Notes under the pieces: model-generated
Database searches by the model: none
What the model saw: only the letters and a program-made list of their open reading frames with translations
Told to the model about the DNA's origin: nothing
Position numbers and translations under genes: made by a program
Shown here: in pieces, positions 1 to 6,279 of the stretch
Position numbering within the stretch: the stretch's first letter is position 1
Layout: each line of letters begins with the position of its first letter
NCBI GenBank assembly: GCA_032250585.1
Contig: JAVVFH010000194.1
Span: forward strand, 1-6,607
Source: JAVVFH01 sp032250585
GTDB taxonomy: Bacteria > Pseudomonadota > Gammaproteobacteria > Xanthomonadales > SZUA-36
DNA: 6,607 nucleotides
Direction of reading: 5' to 3'

Positions 1-369
1 CCGTCTAAATACAAGCCGGAATACTGTGACCTAATAGTGTCCATGCTGTCCGATGGCGCATCCCTGACAGAATTCAGGGCTGAAATCGGTGGCGTTTCAC
101 CGCAGACGATTCACAATTGGAAAGACGCACACCCGGAGTTTTTGGAAGCATTAACGCGCGCGGAGACGATGGGGCAGGCGTTCTGGGAAAAGAGGCTCCG
201 AACAGAATTGATGGTAGACAACAAGGCGAACGCCGCACTGGTCAAGCTGTATTTTGCGAACCGCTTCGGCTGGTCCGACAAGCAATCCCAAGAAATCACC
301 GGCAAGGACGGCGGGCCGCTGATTAACAAAGTCGAAATCGTGGCCGGTGGGCAAGACAGCGCGGATTGA
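1..369 (+). CDS. terS: Terminase small subunit (5' partial)
   Basis: The reading frame is open from base 1 and encodes 122 residues before the TGA. The true start lies outside the window. The GTG at 37 is an internal Val codon, because the upstream residues (PSKYKPEYCD) match the usual beginning of this family. Residues about 20-47 look like a helix-turn-helix (SLTEFRAEIGGVSPQTIHNW, then HPEF), the DNA-recognition part of small terminases. Residues 48-92 (FWEKRL, then VKLYFANRFGWSDK) resemble the helical oligomerisation part of the family. The protein would recognise the phage packaging site and recruit the large subunit. The last 23 bases overlap the large-terminase gene, as expected for a co-translated pair. 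Family assignment is by motif recognition and position. Confidence 0.9.
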   Translation, partial: PSKYKPEYCDLIVSMLSDGASLTEFRAEIGGVSPQTIHNWKDAHPEFLEALTRAETMGQAFWEKRLRTELMVDNKANAALVKLYFANRFGWSDKQSQEITGKDGGPLINKVEIVAGGQDSAD

Positions 370-1585
370 GCTACCGCCCAAGTTGGTCCCGGTATTCGCG
401 TCCAAGCGCGGCAGCCTGCAATATCGCGGGGCATACGGCGGTAGAGGGTCGGGAAAGTCCTTCAGCTTTGCGAAGATGGCCGCTATATGGGGTTATGCCG
501 AGCCGCTGCGAGTATTGTGCACACGTGAGTACCAGGTCAGTATTAAAGAATCATTCCACGCAGAACTGAAAGCGGCCATAGCTTCGGAGCCGTGGCTCGA
601 TTCTTTCTACGATGTTGGCGTCGATTATCTGCGAGGCCCGAACGGAACGGAATTTCTGTTCCGGGGGTTGCGGCACAACATCAGTAATATCAAGTCGCTG
701 GCAAAAATCGACCTGACCATTGTCGAAGAAGCTGAAGACGTACCGGAGCATTCATGGCTAGCGCTAGAGCCGACCGTATTGCGCGAATCCGGCGCAGAGA
801 TGTGGGTTATCTGGAACCCGCGCGATGAGGGCAGCCCGGTTGACCAGCGGTTCAGGCAGAGCCCGCCGGACAAGTCGGTCATTGTCGAGCTTCACCACCA
901 GGATAATCCGTGGTTCCCAGCGGGTCTGGACGAACTGAGGCGGCGCGAACAGCAGCGGCTAGATCCGAACACTTACGCCCACATCTGGGATGGCGCGTAC
1001 CTGCTCAACTCGGACGCGCAGGTGCTTGCCGGCAAATGGCGCACCGCAGAATTTGAGCCGGGCAAAGATTGGAAGGGGCCATATCACGGGCTTGATTTCG
1101 GGTTCAGTCAGGACCCGACCACAGCAAACCGGGTCTGGATTCACAACGAATCACTGTATGTCGAATACGAGGCGCACGGCGTCGGCATGGAGATTGACGA
1201 TACCGCGCGCGTGCTGAAATCCTCGATCCCCGGTATCGAGAACTATGAAGTCCTGGCTGACAATGCCCGGCCCGAGTCAATCAGCTACCTGAAACGAAAT
1301 GGGCTGCCAAGATGCACGGCGGTCAAGAAATGGCCCGGCAGCGTGGAGGATGGAATTACCCATCTCCGAGGCTACCGGGAAATAGTTATTCATCCCCGCT
1401 GCGTCCATACCGCAAAGGAGGCCAGATTGTACAGCTACAAGATTGACTCCAAGAGCGGGCAGGTGCTGTCGCAGGTTGTGGACGCGCACAACCACCATAT
1501 CGACGATATTCGCTACGCGCTGCAACCAGTGATCCGAAGACGCGAGAAGAAAACGACCATGAAGGCAATCGGCGGGACGTACTGA
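347..1585 (+). CDS. terL: Terminase large subunit (PBSX-like)
   Basis: This is the packaging motor: an ATPase that pumps DNA into the procapsid plus a nuclease that cuts the concatemer. The 412 residues match the usual length. The ATPase half has a Walker A motif at 29-38 (AYGGRGSGKS), a Walker B with acidic pair at 122-128 (DLTIVEE) and a coupling-type motif at 152-158 (MWVIWNP). The RNase H-like nuclease half has candidate metal-binding acids D250 (GLDFGF), D305 (LADNARPES) and D386/D387 (HHIDDIRYAL). The N-terminal string ARIELPPKLVPVF is typical of the PBSX-type family. The GTG at 347 is the only sensible start, since an in-frame stop sits at 320-322. No strong Shine-Dalgarno precedes it, so translation is probably coupled to terS. 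It overlaps the portal gene by one base (TGATG). Confidence 0.96.
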   Translation: MGKTARIELPPKLVPVFASKRGSLQYRGAYGGRGSGKSFSFAKMAAIWGYAEPLRVLCTREYQVSIKESFHAELKAAIASEPWLDSFYDVGVDYLRGPNGTEFLFRGLRHNISNIKSLAKIDLTIVEEAEDVPEHSWLALEPTVLRESGAEMWVIWNPRDEGSPVDQRFRQSPPDKSVIVELHHQDNPWFPAGLDELRRREQQRLDPNTYAHIWDGAYLLNSDAQVLAGKWRTAEFEPGKDWKGPYHGLDFGFSQDPTTANRVWIHNESLYVEYEAHGVGMEIDDTARVLKSSIPGIENYEVLADNARPESISYLKRNGLPRCTAVKKWPGSVEDGITHLRGYREIVIHPRCVHTAKEARLYSYKIDSKSGQVLSQVVDAHNHHIDDIRYALQPVIRRREKKTTMKAIGGTY

Positions 1586-2919
1586 TGAGCGTGAACCAGA
1601 CGCATCCGAAATACGACAAATACAAGGATGACTGGCGGCTAGTCCGTGACGCCTATGAGGGCGAGCGCAAAATCAAGGAACGCGGCACCATGTATCTACC
1701 CAAGCCGTCCGGGTTTAACGCAATGCCCGACAAAGGCGTGGACGCGTATAACGCCTATCGGACCCGCGCTGTGTTTCCTGATATATTCTCCCCGGCGGTG
1801 CGGGGAATCGTCGGAATGATACACGGGCAGGAATGGGATATTGAACTCCCTCCGGCGCTTGAGCCATTGCGCGAAAATGCGGCATCGGACGGCCAAGACC
1901 TGGACACGCTTTCACGCAGGGTCACGTCGGAACTCCTAATCTCCGGAAGAGTCGGCCTTCTCGCTGACGTTCCCGAAGACGGCGGTGAACCGTATATTGC
2001 GATTTATCCGGAATTGTCGATTATCAACTGGGATGATGATATGTCCCTGTTTGTGCTAGACGAATCCGGTTATGTTCGCGACGGCTTCCGCTGGACATGG
2101 ACTGAGCGCTGGCGCGTTCTTGAGCTGATCGACGGGCGGTACATCCAGAGAGTTTTCGACGGGCCCTCAAGCCCAGGTCCGGAGATCCAGCCATCGGCGC
2201 GGGGCGGCGTTGGGCTTGATGAAATCCCGTTCCTGATCGCGAGCGCCAAAGACCTGACGCCGGAGATCGATAACCCGCCGCTGACCGGCGTTGCCCGCGC
2301 CGCGTTGGGCTATTACCGTTTAGATGCGGACTATCGGCACCAGCTTTACAATAGCGGGCAGGAAACGCTTGTCATTATCAACGGGCAAGCGCCAGACTTT
2401 ATCGGGTCGGGCGTGGCAATCGAGCTTGAAGCCGCAGCCGAGACGACGGTCGATGCGAAGTACATCGGCCCGTCAGGTCGGACTATCGACGCGCACAAAG
2501 AAGCGCGGGATGATGAATTAGCCCGCGCCGCTGATGCCGGTGCCCAGCTATTCAAACAGGACGGCGGGGCCGGTGAATCAGGCGAGGCCCGGAGGCTTCG
2601 CATGTCTTCAGAGGCCGCGAACATCAAGAGCATTGCCCGATCTTCGGCAGCGGCGCTTGAAAAATCTCTCAAGTTTGCAGCCATGATCGCCGGGGCGAAT
2701 CCGGATGATGTGGTAGTTCGGCCCCCGTCCAAGATTCTTGAACCTGTCATGGGCGGTCAAGAGGTCGTGCAGTTTGTTGACGCATGGGCCAAGGGCGGCA
2801 TGAGCTTCACCACGCTGATTGAAAACCTCCAGCGTGGTCAAATCGTACCGATGGACCGCACGCCGGAAGATGAAACGCGCCTGATGGATTCTCAGGAATT
2901 CGGAGAGGGCGAACTGTAA
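1585..2919 (+). CDS. Portal protein (DUF4055 family)
   Basis: A 444-residue protein with the features of the DUF4055 portal family. The N-terminal part (about 8-90) carries HPKYDKYKDDWRLVRDAYEG and VFPDIFSPAVRGIVGMI. Residues 211-265 carry DEIPFLIASAKDLTPEIDNP followed by YYRLDADYRHQLYNSGQETL. Residues 331-361 carry ESGEARRLRMSSEAANIKSI and a helical stretch. The portal forms the ring at one capsid vertex through which terminase pumps DNA and to which connector proteins attach. Its position directly after terL is the standard one. The ATG overlaps the terL stop by one base, which indicates translational coupling. The gene ends 12 bases before a clear terminator stem. No MuF-type minor head gene follows, although many related phages have one. 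Confidence 0.92.
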   Translation: MSVNQTHPKYDKYKDDWRLVRDAYEGERKIKERGTMYLPKPSGFNAMPDKGVDAYNAYRTRAVFPDIFSPAVRGIVGMIHGQEWDIELPPALEPLRENAASDGQDLDTLSRRVTSELLISGRVGLLADVPEDGGEPYIAIYPELSIINWDDDMSLFVLDESGYVRDGFRWTWTERWRVLELIDGRYIQRVFDGPSSPGPEIQPSARGGVGLDEIPFLIASAKDLTPEIDNPPLTGVARAALGYYRLDADYRHQLYNSGQETLVIINGQAPDFIGSGVAIELEAAAETTVDAKYIGPSGRTIDAHKEARDDELARAADAGAQLFKQDGGAGESGEARRLRMSSEAANIKSIARSSAAALEKSLKFAAMIAGANPDDVVVRPPSKILEPVMGGQEVVQFVDAWAKGGMSFTTLIENLQRGQIVPMDRTPEDETRLMDSQEFGEGEL

Positions 2920-2931
2920 AGAGATTCAACG

Positions 2932-2956
2932 AGCCGCCTCCGGGCGGCTTTCTTTT
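2932..2956 (+). terminator. Rho-independent terminator after portal gene
   Basis: A perfect 7-bp stem, AGCCGCC (2932-2938) with GGCGGCT (2943-2949), closes a TCCG tetraloop and is followed by TTTCTTTT-type sequence to 2956. This is the classic intrinsic terminator layout. It lies between the portal stop (2919) and the scaffold gene, so it separates the packaging block from the capsid block. It would lower readthrough into the capsid genes unless antitermination or a second promoter compensates. Confidence 0.85.
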
Positions 2957-2957
2957 A

Positions 2958-2982
2958 GGCGAAATGCCGATGGCGAAACGCC
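2958..2982 (+). repeat. Tandem pair of near-identical mini-hairpins
   Basis: Two 11-base units, GGCGAAATGCC (2958-2968) and GGCGAAACGCC (2972-2982), are separated by GAT and differ at one base. Each can fold as a 4-bp stem with an AAA loop, using a G-U pair in the first copy. They sit between the terminator and the scaffold ribosome binding site, in the 94-base gap 2920-3013. No convincing promoter was seen in that gap. The repeat is directly visible, but its function is unknown and it could be chance. Confidence 0.4.
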
Positions 2983-3013
2983 TGTAACTACCAAGCGAAA
3001 AGCGAGGTTTGAG

Positions 3014-3712
3014 ATGCTCAAAGCAACCCTGGAAACACTCGAAGGACTGGATGAAAATCTGCATGAACTTTACGAAGAGACGGACAACGGTTTCAAGCTG
3101 AATGTCTCGGGAGTAGAGTCACACCCTGACGTCTTGCGGCTGAAAAAGGCGTATGACGCAGAGCGCGAAAAGCGCAAGGAATCGGAAGCGAAGCTGCGGG
3201 AAATCCCCGAAGACTTCGACCCCGATCAGTGGAAGAATGTCAAGTCCGGCAAGGCTAAGGAAGAAGACCTGATCAAGCTGCGAAAAGAACTGGAAGGCGA
3301 AATCGACCAGTGGAAAGAAAAGGCGCAGAGTCTGGAAAAGCAAACCTACCAGATGACCGTCTCGCAGCAATTGGATGAGGCGCTGGCACAATCCGGCATT
3401 ACCAACCCCGCATTCCAGAAGGCAGCCCGTGCGCTGCTGAAAGACGGCGTGACCGTGAAAGACGGGAAGGCTATTGTAGATACCGACATGGGGCCGATGG
3501 AATTGCAGGAACACGTCAAGCGCTGGGTCTCTTCCGAAGGCCAAGCATTTGTCGAACAGCCGAAAGGCGGTGGGTCCAAGGGAAGCAAAGGCAGTGAACC
3601 TCGTGATGCGCGAAAGTTTAATGAAATCCCATCAGGCGAACTTTCGACGATCCGAAAGGAAAACCCGGAAGAGTATGAACGTCTGAAATCCGAATATCAA
3701 TCCATCTCATGA
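3014..3712 (+). CDS. Putative capsid scaffolding protein
   Basis: A 232-residue, highly charged protein immediately upstream of the major capsid gene, where scaffolds are normally encoded. The N-terminus (LETLEGLDENLHELYEETDNGFKL) is the typical opening of phage Gp20/DUF6651-like scaffold proteins. Residues about 42-115 are Lys/Glu-rich and likely to form long helices or coiled coil. Residues 117-175 contain a more ordered part (LDEALAQSGITNPAFQKAAR, then LQEHVKRWVSSEG). A Gly/Ser/Lys linker follows at 185-193, with a charged C-terminal tail that may contact capsid subunits. A GAGG Shine-Dalgarno at 3004-3007 lies 6 bases before the ATG. The role, guiding coat assembly and then leaving, is inferred from position and composition. 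No separate head protease is visible. Confidence 0.8.
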   Translation: MLKATLETLEGLDENLHELYEETDNGFKLNVSGVESHPDVLRLKKAYDAEREKRKESEAKLREIPEDFDPDQWKNVKSGKAKEEDLIKLRKELEGEIDQWKEKAQSLEKQTYQMTVSQQLDEALAQSGITNPAFQKAARALLKDGVTVKDGKAIVDTDMGPMELQEHVKRWVSSEGQAFVEQPKGGGSKGSKGSEPRDARKFNEIPSGELSTIRKENPEEYERLKSEYQSIS

Positions 3713-3723
3713 GGTAATCGAAA

Positions 3724-4752
3724 ATGGCAACTGTGCAACTCTCCGACATCATCGATGTCACGGTCTTCCAAGACCTCCCTGCTGTCAATTCTCCGGAACT
3801 GACTGCATTCTTTGAATCGGGCGTGGCGACCCGCAACCCGCTGTTGGATCAACTGGCGAACGCTGCCGGTCGAACCGCAGAGCTTCCGTTCTGGCGTGAT
3901 ATTGACCCGGACGTGGCACCGAACCTGTCGAGCGACAATCCGGCATCTTCGGCAATCCCGGCGAAGGTCAACCAGAGCGAACAGACCGCGCGAAAGGCAT
4001 TTCTGAACAAGGGCCTCTCCGCATCCGATCTGGCGTCCGAACTCGCACTCGGCCCGCGCGCGATGGAGCATATCCGTTCCCGCGTCGATACCTACTGGAC
4101 CCGACAATGGCAACGGCGTCTGCTTGCCGCTACCAACGGCGTTCTTGCCGACAATGTGGCGAGCAACGGCAGCGACATGGTCCACGACGCAGCCGGCGCA
4201 ACTAACGCGGATGTGAGTGCGACTACCGTTTTCACTCGTCAAAATTTCACCTCGGCTGCTTACACGCTAGGCGACCAAGTGGATGGCATCCAGGCTATCG
4301 CGGTCCATTCGGTTGTCCACAAGCGTATGGTTGACAACGACGATATCGACTTCATCAGAGACAGTCAGGGCAACCTGGTGATGCAGTCTTTCTTGGGCCG
4401 CCGCGTGATTGTTGATGACTCGATGCCGTTTACGCCTGCCGCTGGCACGCTCGGCACTGATGCGGCTCCGCGATATACGTCCGTTCTGTTCGGCGCTGGT
4501 GCCTTTGGCTGGGGCAACGGATCTCCGGAAGTCCCGGTTGAAGTCCAGCGCGATGCCGACCAAGGCGACGGCGGCGGTATCGAAACACTGTGGACTCGTC
4601 GCACTTGGCTGTTGCATCCGTTCGGCTTCCAGAACACGGGCACCCCGGCGGCTACCAGCTTCAGCCCGGCAGAGCTTGCGGCGGCTGGTACGTGGAGCAG
4701 GATCGTAGATCGCAAGAGCGTGCCGATCAGTTTCCTGATTACAAACGGATAG
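3724..4752 (+). CDS. Major capsid protein (HK97-fold type)
   Basis: A 342-residue coat protein that would form the icosahedral shell. The N-terminus (LSDIIDVTVFQDLPAVNSPE) and the C-terminal block FLGRRVIVDDSMP (223-235), YTSVLFGAGAFGWGNG (251-266), VEVQRDAD (272-279) and TLWTRRTWLLHPFGF (288-302) are typical of Gp13-like/HK97-fold major capsid proteins. A long helix (roughly 110-135, ending TRQWQRRLLAATNGVL) fits the HK97 spine helix. A GAGG Shine-Dalgarno (3711-3714) overlaps the scaffold stop and lies 9 bases before the ATG, which supports this start and strong expression. Only about 2 of its 21 Arg codons are AGA/AGG, unlike the following HNH gene. The exact Pfam family is not certain; the function is. 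Confidence 0.93.
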   Translation: MATVQLSDIIDVTVFQDLPAVNSPELTAFFESGVATRNPLLDQLANAAGRTAELPFWRDIDPDVAPNLSSDNPASSAIPAKVNQSEQTARKAFLNKGLSASDLASELALGPRAMEHIRSRVDTYWTRQWQRRLLAATNGVLADNVASNGSDMVHDAAGATNADVSATTVFTRQNFTSAAYTLGDQVDGIQAIAVHSVVHKRMVDNDDIDFIRDSQGNLVMQSFLGRRVIVDDSMPFTPAAGTLGTDAAPRYTSVLFGAGAFGWGNGSPEVPVEVQRDADQGDGGGIETLWTRRTWLLHPFGFQNTGTPAATSFSPAELAAAGTWSRIVDRKSVPISFLITNG

Positions 4753-4777
4753 GAATAACTTTCCGCTGCATGGTCAC

Positions 4778-4825
4778 TAAATGGCATAATGCCTCTGCGA
4801 TCACATCAATGAGGCATTCCATTTA
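4778..4825 (+). promoter_or_regulatory. Hairpin hiding the HNH gene's ribosome binding site
   Basis: In the 72-base gap after the capsid gene, TAAATGG (4778-4784) pairs with CCATTTA (4819-4825), and AATGCCTC (4788-4795) pairs with GAGGCATT (4811-4818). This gives 15 base pairs with one 3-base bulge (CAT, 4785-4787) and a 15-base loop (4796-4810). The right arm contains the only Shine-Dalgarno (GAGG, 4811-4814) and the A of the HNH ATG. In a readthrough transcript from the capsid gene the stem should block translation of the endonuclease. No T-run follows, so it is not an intrinsic terminator. The pairing is seen in the sequence; the regulatory role is inferred. Confidence 0.65.
4782..4790 (+). 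promoter_or_regulatory. Candidate extended -10 promoter inside the hairpin arm
   Basis: TGGCATAAT fits an extended -10 (TGn followed by CATAAT, five of six to TATAAT). No good -35 is present at 16-18 bases upstream (TTCCGC at 4761-4766 is weak), which extended -10 promoters can tolerate. Transcription would begin near 4796-4798, in the hairpin loop. Such an RNA would lack the left arm and leave the HNH ribosome binding site free. The element also lies in the palindrome GGCATAATGCC (4783-4793), a possible operator. It is a weak single-motif prediction. Confidence 0.4.
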
Positions 4826-5604
4826 TGGACAAGCGGCAGAAGATATTCCCCGGACAGAAGTACGGTGATCTAACGGTTATCGAACCTTTCCACAGGGTTT
4901 CAAGAAAAGGGCGCAAGAGGATGCACTGGCGCTGCCAGTGCAGTTGTGGCAACATTCACGAGGTCGAATGCGGGAATCTCCGTAGCGGAAACACTCACGC
5001 TTGCCCTTTCTGTGCTGCCAGAAAAAGGTCCGCGCACAGACGGAAGCCGTTTCAGCGGCATAGGGTGAAGAACGTCCGGCGGGCGATGATAGACCGCTGC
5101 ACCAACCAGAATTCCAAGTCTTACCCGAGATACGGCGGGCGCGGAATTACGGTATGCGGCCGCTGGTTAGAGTCTCTTGAGAATTTCGTCGAGGATATGG
5201 GCTTGCCTGACGAGGGCATGACCATTGATCGGATAGACCCGGCGGGGAATTATGAGCCGGGCAACTGCCGATGGGCAACGATGGAGCAACAAGCGAACAA
5301 CAAGATCAACACGGTTCGCTATGAATATCTGGGCCGGTCTCGCACACTCGCACAATGGTGCCGAGAGCTGGGCCTGAATTACGATAGGACTAAGGCGAGA
5401 CTTTCCACTTATGGAATGAGCTTTGAAAGGGCGATTTCCACTGACAAGCTAACCCAGCGGAAGCGGTACACGACACCAGACGGCACATTCAATTCGCTTG
5501 AAGAAGTTGCGGAACACTACGGAATGTCAGTAAGCGGCGCTCATGGCCGGTTTAAGAGCGATTCGCGCACAGATTGGCGCTCCGAGGATTTGATGCGCGA
5601 ATGA
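4825..5604 (+). CDS. HNH-type homing endonuclease, free-standing
   Basis: A 259-residue DNA-cutting enzyme of the phage HNH-like group. The N-terminal part (10-63) has the common opening GQKYGDLTVIEPF and a Cys cluster at C37, C39, C41, C49, C60 and C63, a likely zinc site. The core (86-158) carries YPRYGGRGITVCGRW, TIDRID (133-138), GNYEPGNCRWAT (141-152) and EQQANN. Two C-terminal modules look like DNA-binding repeats: LGRSRTLAQWCRELGL to MSFERAI (169-204), and DGTFNSLEEVAEHYGMS to RFKSD (219-246). The ATG at 4825 is the first in frame after a TGA at 4810-4812. It sits between capsid and connector genes, so it looks like a mobile insertion and not the packaging HNH found beside terminase. 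Eleven of 34 Arg codons are AGA/AGG, more than in the capsid gene. Confidence 0.87.
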   Translation: MDKRQKIFPGQKYGDLTVIEPFHRVSRKGRKRMHWRCQCSCGNIHEVECGNLRSGNTHACPFCAARKRSAHRRKPFQRHRVKNVRRAMIDRCTNQNSKSYPRYGGRGITVCGRWLESLENFVEDMGLPDEGMTIDRIDPAGNYEPGNCRWATMEQQANNKINTVRYEYLGRSRTLAQWCRELGLNYDRTKARLSTYGMSFERAISTDKLTQRKRYTTPDGTFNSLEEVAEHYGMSVSGAHGRFKSDSRTDWRSEDLMRE

Positions 5605-5629
5605 AGTAAATCAGCCATGGAGTTTCACC

Positions 5630-5767
5630 ATGAACATGAAAGAGCAACTACTGGCCCAACAGCGGATCAATCAACAGATTCAGGACCAGAAATCAGCCGA
5701 GCAGAAAATCCGCGAGGATACTGCGAAGCAAATCAAGAAGCGCTCCAAGAAACGGGCGAATAAGTAA
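5630..5767 (+). CDS. Small Lys/Gln-rich protein of unknown function
   Basis: A 45-residue ORF (starts MNMKEQLLAQ, ends KKRANK) with a clear Shine-Dalgarno, GGAG at 5619-5622, 7 bases before the ATG. Its stop is 2 bases before the ATG of the next gene, so it fits the operon tightly. The residues are almost all polar or charged: Gln-rich in the middle and Lys/Arg-rich at the end, with no membrane segment or Cys. It probably forms one long basic helix. I do not recognise a family. It could be a small head-decorating or DNA-contacting protein, or the remnant of a gene displaced by the HNH insertion, but neither is shown by the sequence. Confidence 0.7.
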   Translation: MNMKEQLLAQQRINQQIQDQKSAEQKIREDTAKQIKKRSKKRANK

Positions 5768-5769
5768 CT

Positions 5770-6279
5770 ATGCTTATCATCGAAGATGGCACCGGCGTTC
5801 CTGATGCTGATGCCTATATCAGCCTAGCCGATGCTGATGCGCTTCATGTCAGCCGGGATGGTGCGGCGTGGGCCGGAACCGACCCGGACAAGGAAGCGGC
5901 AATCCGCAGAGCTACCGCATTTGTAGATACGCTGCGGTTTATGGGCAGGCCTGCTGGCGGTAGAGCGCAGTCTCTGGCATGGCCGCGTGAAAACGCCTTC
6001 GACGCTGATGGCTTCGAGATCAGTTTAACCGAATTGCCTGAAGAAATTAAAACGGCCGCTGGCATTCTTGCATTTGCTGAGCTTGCAAGCCCTGGCCTGC
6101 TATTTCCCGAGGTAAACCGGGCGGGCTTGTTCAAGCGTCAGCGCGTCGGGCCGATTGAGGTTGAGTTTGCAGGCAACCCCGCGTCTGTCGAATTCCAGCG
6201 GACCGTGGTTACGGCGGCAATGGACCTATTGACCCCGCTGACTATCGGGCGCGGCGTCAAGTTTGTTGGCCGTGCATGA
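5770..6279 (+). CDS. DnaT-like / head-tail connector-type protein
   Basis: A 169-residue protein matching the family labelled 'putative DnaT-like ssDNA-binding protein' in phage genomes. The opening LIIEDGTGVPDADAYISLADADALH, the segment KEAAIRRATAFVDTLRFMGR (41-60), QSLAWPR (67-73), LPEEIKTAAGILAFAEL (89-105) and the late VGPIEVEF (126-133) are characteristic. Despite the name, proteins of this type at this position are usually read as head-tail connector or adaptor components that bind the portal; that role is inferred. The ATG follows the previous stop by 2 bases and has no strong Shine-Dalgarno, which suggests coupling. The last bases overlap the next possible start (ATGA). The sequence encodes DADA twice, 27 bases apart, from identical 11-base segments. 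Confidence 0.85.
   Translation: MLIIEDGTGVPDADAYISLADADALHVSRDGAAWAGTDPDKEAAIRRATAFVDTLRFMGRPAGGRAQSLAWPRENAFDADGFEISLTELPEEIKTAAGILAFAELASPGLLFPEVNRAGLFKRQRVGPIEVEFAGNPASVEFQRTVVTAAMDLLTPLTIGRGVKFVGRA

Noticed and set aside
37..39. GTG as the start of the small terminase
   Set aside because: The frame is open to base 1 and the residues before it look like the conserved N-terminus, so the gene is cut by the window edge.
3697..4242. 181-residue ORF on the minus strand opposite the capsid gene
   Set aside because: It lies antisense to a clear capsid gene, has no recognisable motif, and reflects codon bias in a GC-rich gene. The same applies to the minus-strand ORFs at 2346-2750, 3119-3544, 4365-4787 and 6293-6526.
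4771..4786. Sigma-54-like GG-N10-GC spacing
   Set aside because: Only the two invariant dinucleotides fit; the surrounding bases do not match the consensus and no enhancer-type site is seen.
4778..4825. Hairpin after the capsid gene as a terminator
   Set aside because: No T-run follows the stem; the bases after it are the HNH start codon region.
4769..5628. CATGG...TCAC similarity on both sides of the HNH gene as insertion repeats
   Set aside because: The two copies (4769-4777 and 5616-5628) differ in spacing and are too short to be distinguished from chance.
5803..5840. Direct repeat GATGCTGATGC (5803-5813 and 5830-5840)
   Set aside because: It is in frame, encodes Asp-Ala-Asp-Ala twice in a conserved part of the protein, and is explained by the protein sequence.
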